Below are positions 62,389 through 64,000 of a stretch of DNA of 64,000 bases, piece after piece. Origin of the DNA: Granulicella sp. L46. GTDB taxonomy: Bacteria; Acidobacteriota; Terriglobia; Terriglobales; Acidobacteriaceae. Each line of letters opens with the position of its first letter. Position 1 is the stretch's first letter. The notes under the pieces are model-generated. The model had not been told where the DNA came from, ran no database searches, and saw only the letters and a program-made list of their open reading frames with translations. Position numbers and translations under genes: made by a program. The DNA lies in assembly GCF_009765785.1 (NCBI RefSeq), contig NZ_LMUT01000007.1, forward strand, positions 282,067-346,066. Direction: 5' to 3'.

Positions 62389-64000
62389 ATGAATTCCCGT
62401 CTATCGGTCTTCGTTTGTGGGACTTACTCTGACCTCAGCGCAGAGCGCGGAGCAGTTTTGGATGCTCTACAGCGACTTGAGGTCGAACATCACTCAATGG
62501 AGCTTTTCGGGGCCAGACCGCAACGACCTCTTCAGACGTGCCTCGATGAGGTCCGCAGAAGCAAAATCATAGTAGTTATTGTTGGTCACAGATACGGAAC
62601 GCTGGCACCGGGCATGGAAATTTCCTTTTCGGAAGCAGAATACCAAGAGGCGTTTCGAATGAACCTAGAGTGTCTGGCCTACTTCTCGAACACATCGGAG
62701 CACCCCGACGAAGAGGACGCCCAAAAGTCTCTATTGCTTCAACAGTGGAAAAAGACCTTAAGTGATCGGCATACTCCTGCATACTTCCCGGACGCGAACA
62801 AATTGGCATTGCAGGTTGCCATCGACGTTGGCAGAACTATCCGGGAGCTTGAGGACAAAGCCAATTCCTCCATTCGAGGCGGAGGAACTGAGCCTCTATC
62901 TGACGGACACGAAAAGGCACCCCGAGTTACACCTGTTTATTGCCAGAGGTTTGGCGACGAGTCTCGACAACTTGTTCACGGTCTGACAACTGACTCAGAT
63001 GGCAATGCCATTATCGTAGGTGACTTTTGGGGCAGCATCGATTTTGGCAAATCAAAGCTAACAAGCGCCGGCGATCGAGACATTTTCCTGGCTAAATTTG
63101 ATAGGTCGGGTGAATGCCTTTGGAGCCAACGATATGGTGACCAGTTCGAACAAGTTGGCATCGGGGTAGATACCGATGCGAGTGGCTCAATCTTTATTGC
63201 CAGTTCTTTCAATGGGAGCTTGGATTTCGGCGGAGTGGCTCTCGTCTCACGAGGCCGTTACAATGTGGCTCTTGCGAAGCTGGACAACGACGGGCGACAC
63301 CTCTGGAGCAAGAGTTTTGGAGACAATCAATACCATGTCGCGGAGTGCATCTCGGTGGCACCTGGGGGATGGGTTGCTGTGGCCGGACGGTTTCAGGGGT
63401 CCGTGGATTTTGGCGCGGGTGATCTGAAAAGCGAGAGCGCTCAGACCGACATATTCTTGGCAGCTTTCTCTTCAGACGGAGAACTAATTTGGGCGAGGAG
63501 AATAGGCGGAAAATATGAACAACAAACACGGTCGATTGCCATTGACGCTGACGGCAATATCGGTTTGGCTGGTGTCTTCAAGGGCTCAATCTCCTTTGGC
63601 AGTCTTTCACTAACAGAGGAACACCCTACCGACTACTGCGGATTTCTCGCCAAGTTTGATCGCCTTGGGAATGCGCTTTGGTGCAAACGTTTTGGAGATC
63701 CCTCTGTAGAGCAAGGATCGGTGGTGAGCTTTGATAGAGCCAATGGGGATGTTCTGACATCCGGATTTATGAGGAATAAGCTACCTCGTGAAACCTCGAA
63801 CGGGTTGTCATCGGTGTGTCTGTTTGCTCGATATGATCCCTCCGGCGTGCTACGGTGGTCGAAGGCATTTGGGACTCAAGCGACTGCTACCAGTTTGTCC
63901 ATCGCGGCTGACGGACGGATACTCCTCACTGGATATTTTCAGGGAACAATAGATCTTGGGTTGGGACCATTAGTCAGCGCTGGCGGATACGATGTTTTTG
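62389..64000 (+). CDS. DUF4062 / SBBP beta-propeller fusion (3' end outside window)
   Basis: An open frame of 537 residues running off the window. Residues 1 to about 150 match DUF4062: RLSVFVCGTYSDLSAERGAVLDAL, then KIIVVIVGHRYGTLAPG and FSEAEYQEAF, a TIR-like fold often placed before STAND NTPases. From about 185 on there are repeats of roughly 45-55 residues with the pattern D-D-G-N, G-F-G-S-DFG, DIFLAKFD-G-LW--FG, the SBBP beta-propeller type. No NTPase motif is visible so far. Start at ATG 62389; a TTG at 62362 is possible. The upstream 270 bases contain no supported gene. Confidence 0.8.
   Translation, partial: MNSRLSVFVCGTYSDLSAERGAVLDALQRLEVEHHSMELFGARPQRPLQTCLDEVRRSKIIVVIVGHRYGTLAPGMEISFSEAEYQEAFRMNLECLAYFSNTSEHPDEEDAQKSLLLQQWKKTLSDRHTPAYFPDANKLALQVAIDVGRTIRELEDKANSSIRGGGTEPLSDGHEKAPRVTPVYCQRFGDESRQLVHGLTTDSDGNAIIVGDFWGSIDFGKSKLTSAGDRDIFLAKFDRSGECLWSQRYGDQFEQVGIGVDTDASGSIFIASSFNGSLDFGGVALVSRGRYNVALAKLDNDGRHLWSKSFGDNQYHVAECISVAPGGWVAVAGRFQGSVDFGAGDLKSESAQTDIFLAAFSSDGELIWARRIGGKYEQQTRSIAIDADGNIGLAGVFKGSISFGSLSLTEEHPTDYCGFLAKFDRLGNALWCKRFGDPSVEQGSVVSFDRANGDVLTSGFMRNKLPRETSNGLSSVCLFARYDPSGVLRWSKAFGTQATATSLSIAADGRILLTGYFQGTIDLGLGPLVSAGGYDVF

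Noticed and set aside
1..64000. CRISPR arrays, insertion-sequence transposases and rRNA genes
   Set aside because: No regularly spaced repeats, no transposase motifs and no rRNA sequence were seen anywhere in the window.

Overview
The window looks like a high-GC soil bacterium, most likely an acidobacterium of the Terriglobus/Granulicella/Edaphobacter type. That placement is inference from the style of the proteins: a PEP-CTERM protein, a RibB fused to a degenerate GTP cyclohydrolase II domain, a large TolC-type porin, and partner-switching regulators. No rRNA or other taxonomic marker is present.

Left part (1 to about 20.7 kb) is ordinary chromosome. It holds a secreted HtrA/Do protease cut by the window edge. 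Next is a tightly coupled minus-strand operon: truA, an M20 peptidase, an amidohydrolase and an EamA transporter. Then come a TolC-family porin, a PEP-CTERM protein, a membrane PAS-PAS-GGDEF diguanylate cyclase, ribBA (RibBX-like), a HAD hydrolase, an aminotransferase, an MBL hydrolase and secG. The part ends in a double partner-switching locus (PP2C phosphatase, two RsbW-like kinases, two STAS antagonists).

At 20756 the chromosome ends in the 3' half of a tRNA-Leu(GAG) gene next to a tyrosine integrase and an excisionase-like gene. This is the left end of an integrative conjugative element. Its core (22.5 to 40.4 kb) has a LysR regulator, a VirB/Trb-type secretion operon (VirB2, B3, B4, B9, B10, TrbJ/VirB5, VirB6, B8, B11), SSB, a RepB-like primase, a ribbon-helix-helix relaxosome protein, a VirD4 coupling protein and a MobF relaxase-helicase. 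Two GGTTCC hairpins just before the relaxosome gene are a candidate oriT.

The cargo behind the relaxase (40.5 to 48.9 kb) is a defence block. A probable operon carries AbiEi, AbiEii, a 1561-residue nuclease-STAND NTPase and an unrecognised 402-residue partner, all overlapping or nearly touching, behind an inverted-repeat operator. A PIN-like gene follows.

From 49 to 62.1 kb lies an accessory metabolic and sensory region: Tat-exported epoxide hydrolase, SDR, three response regulators, a 1011-residue multi-PAS/GAF histidine kinase, a Tat-exported thioredoxin-like protein with a CxxS site, D-cysteine desulfhydrase, VOC protein, cytochrome P460 and a Na+/H+ antiporter. A 47-bp near-repeat upstream of the hydrolase and the thioredoxin genes suggests shared control. 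The window ends inside a DUF4062 / beta-propeller fusion, a second possible conflict gene. No second tRNA-Leu copy was seen, so the right end of the element is either beyond 64 kb or not recognisable.
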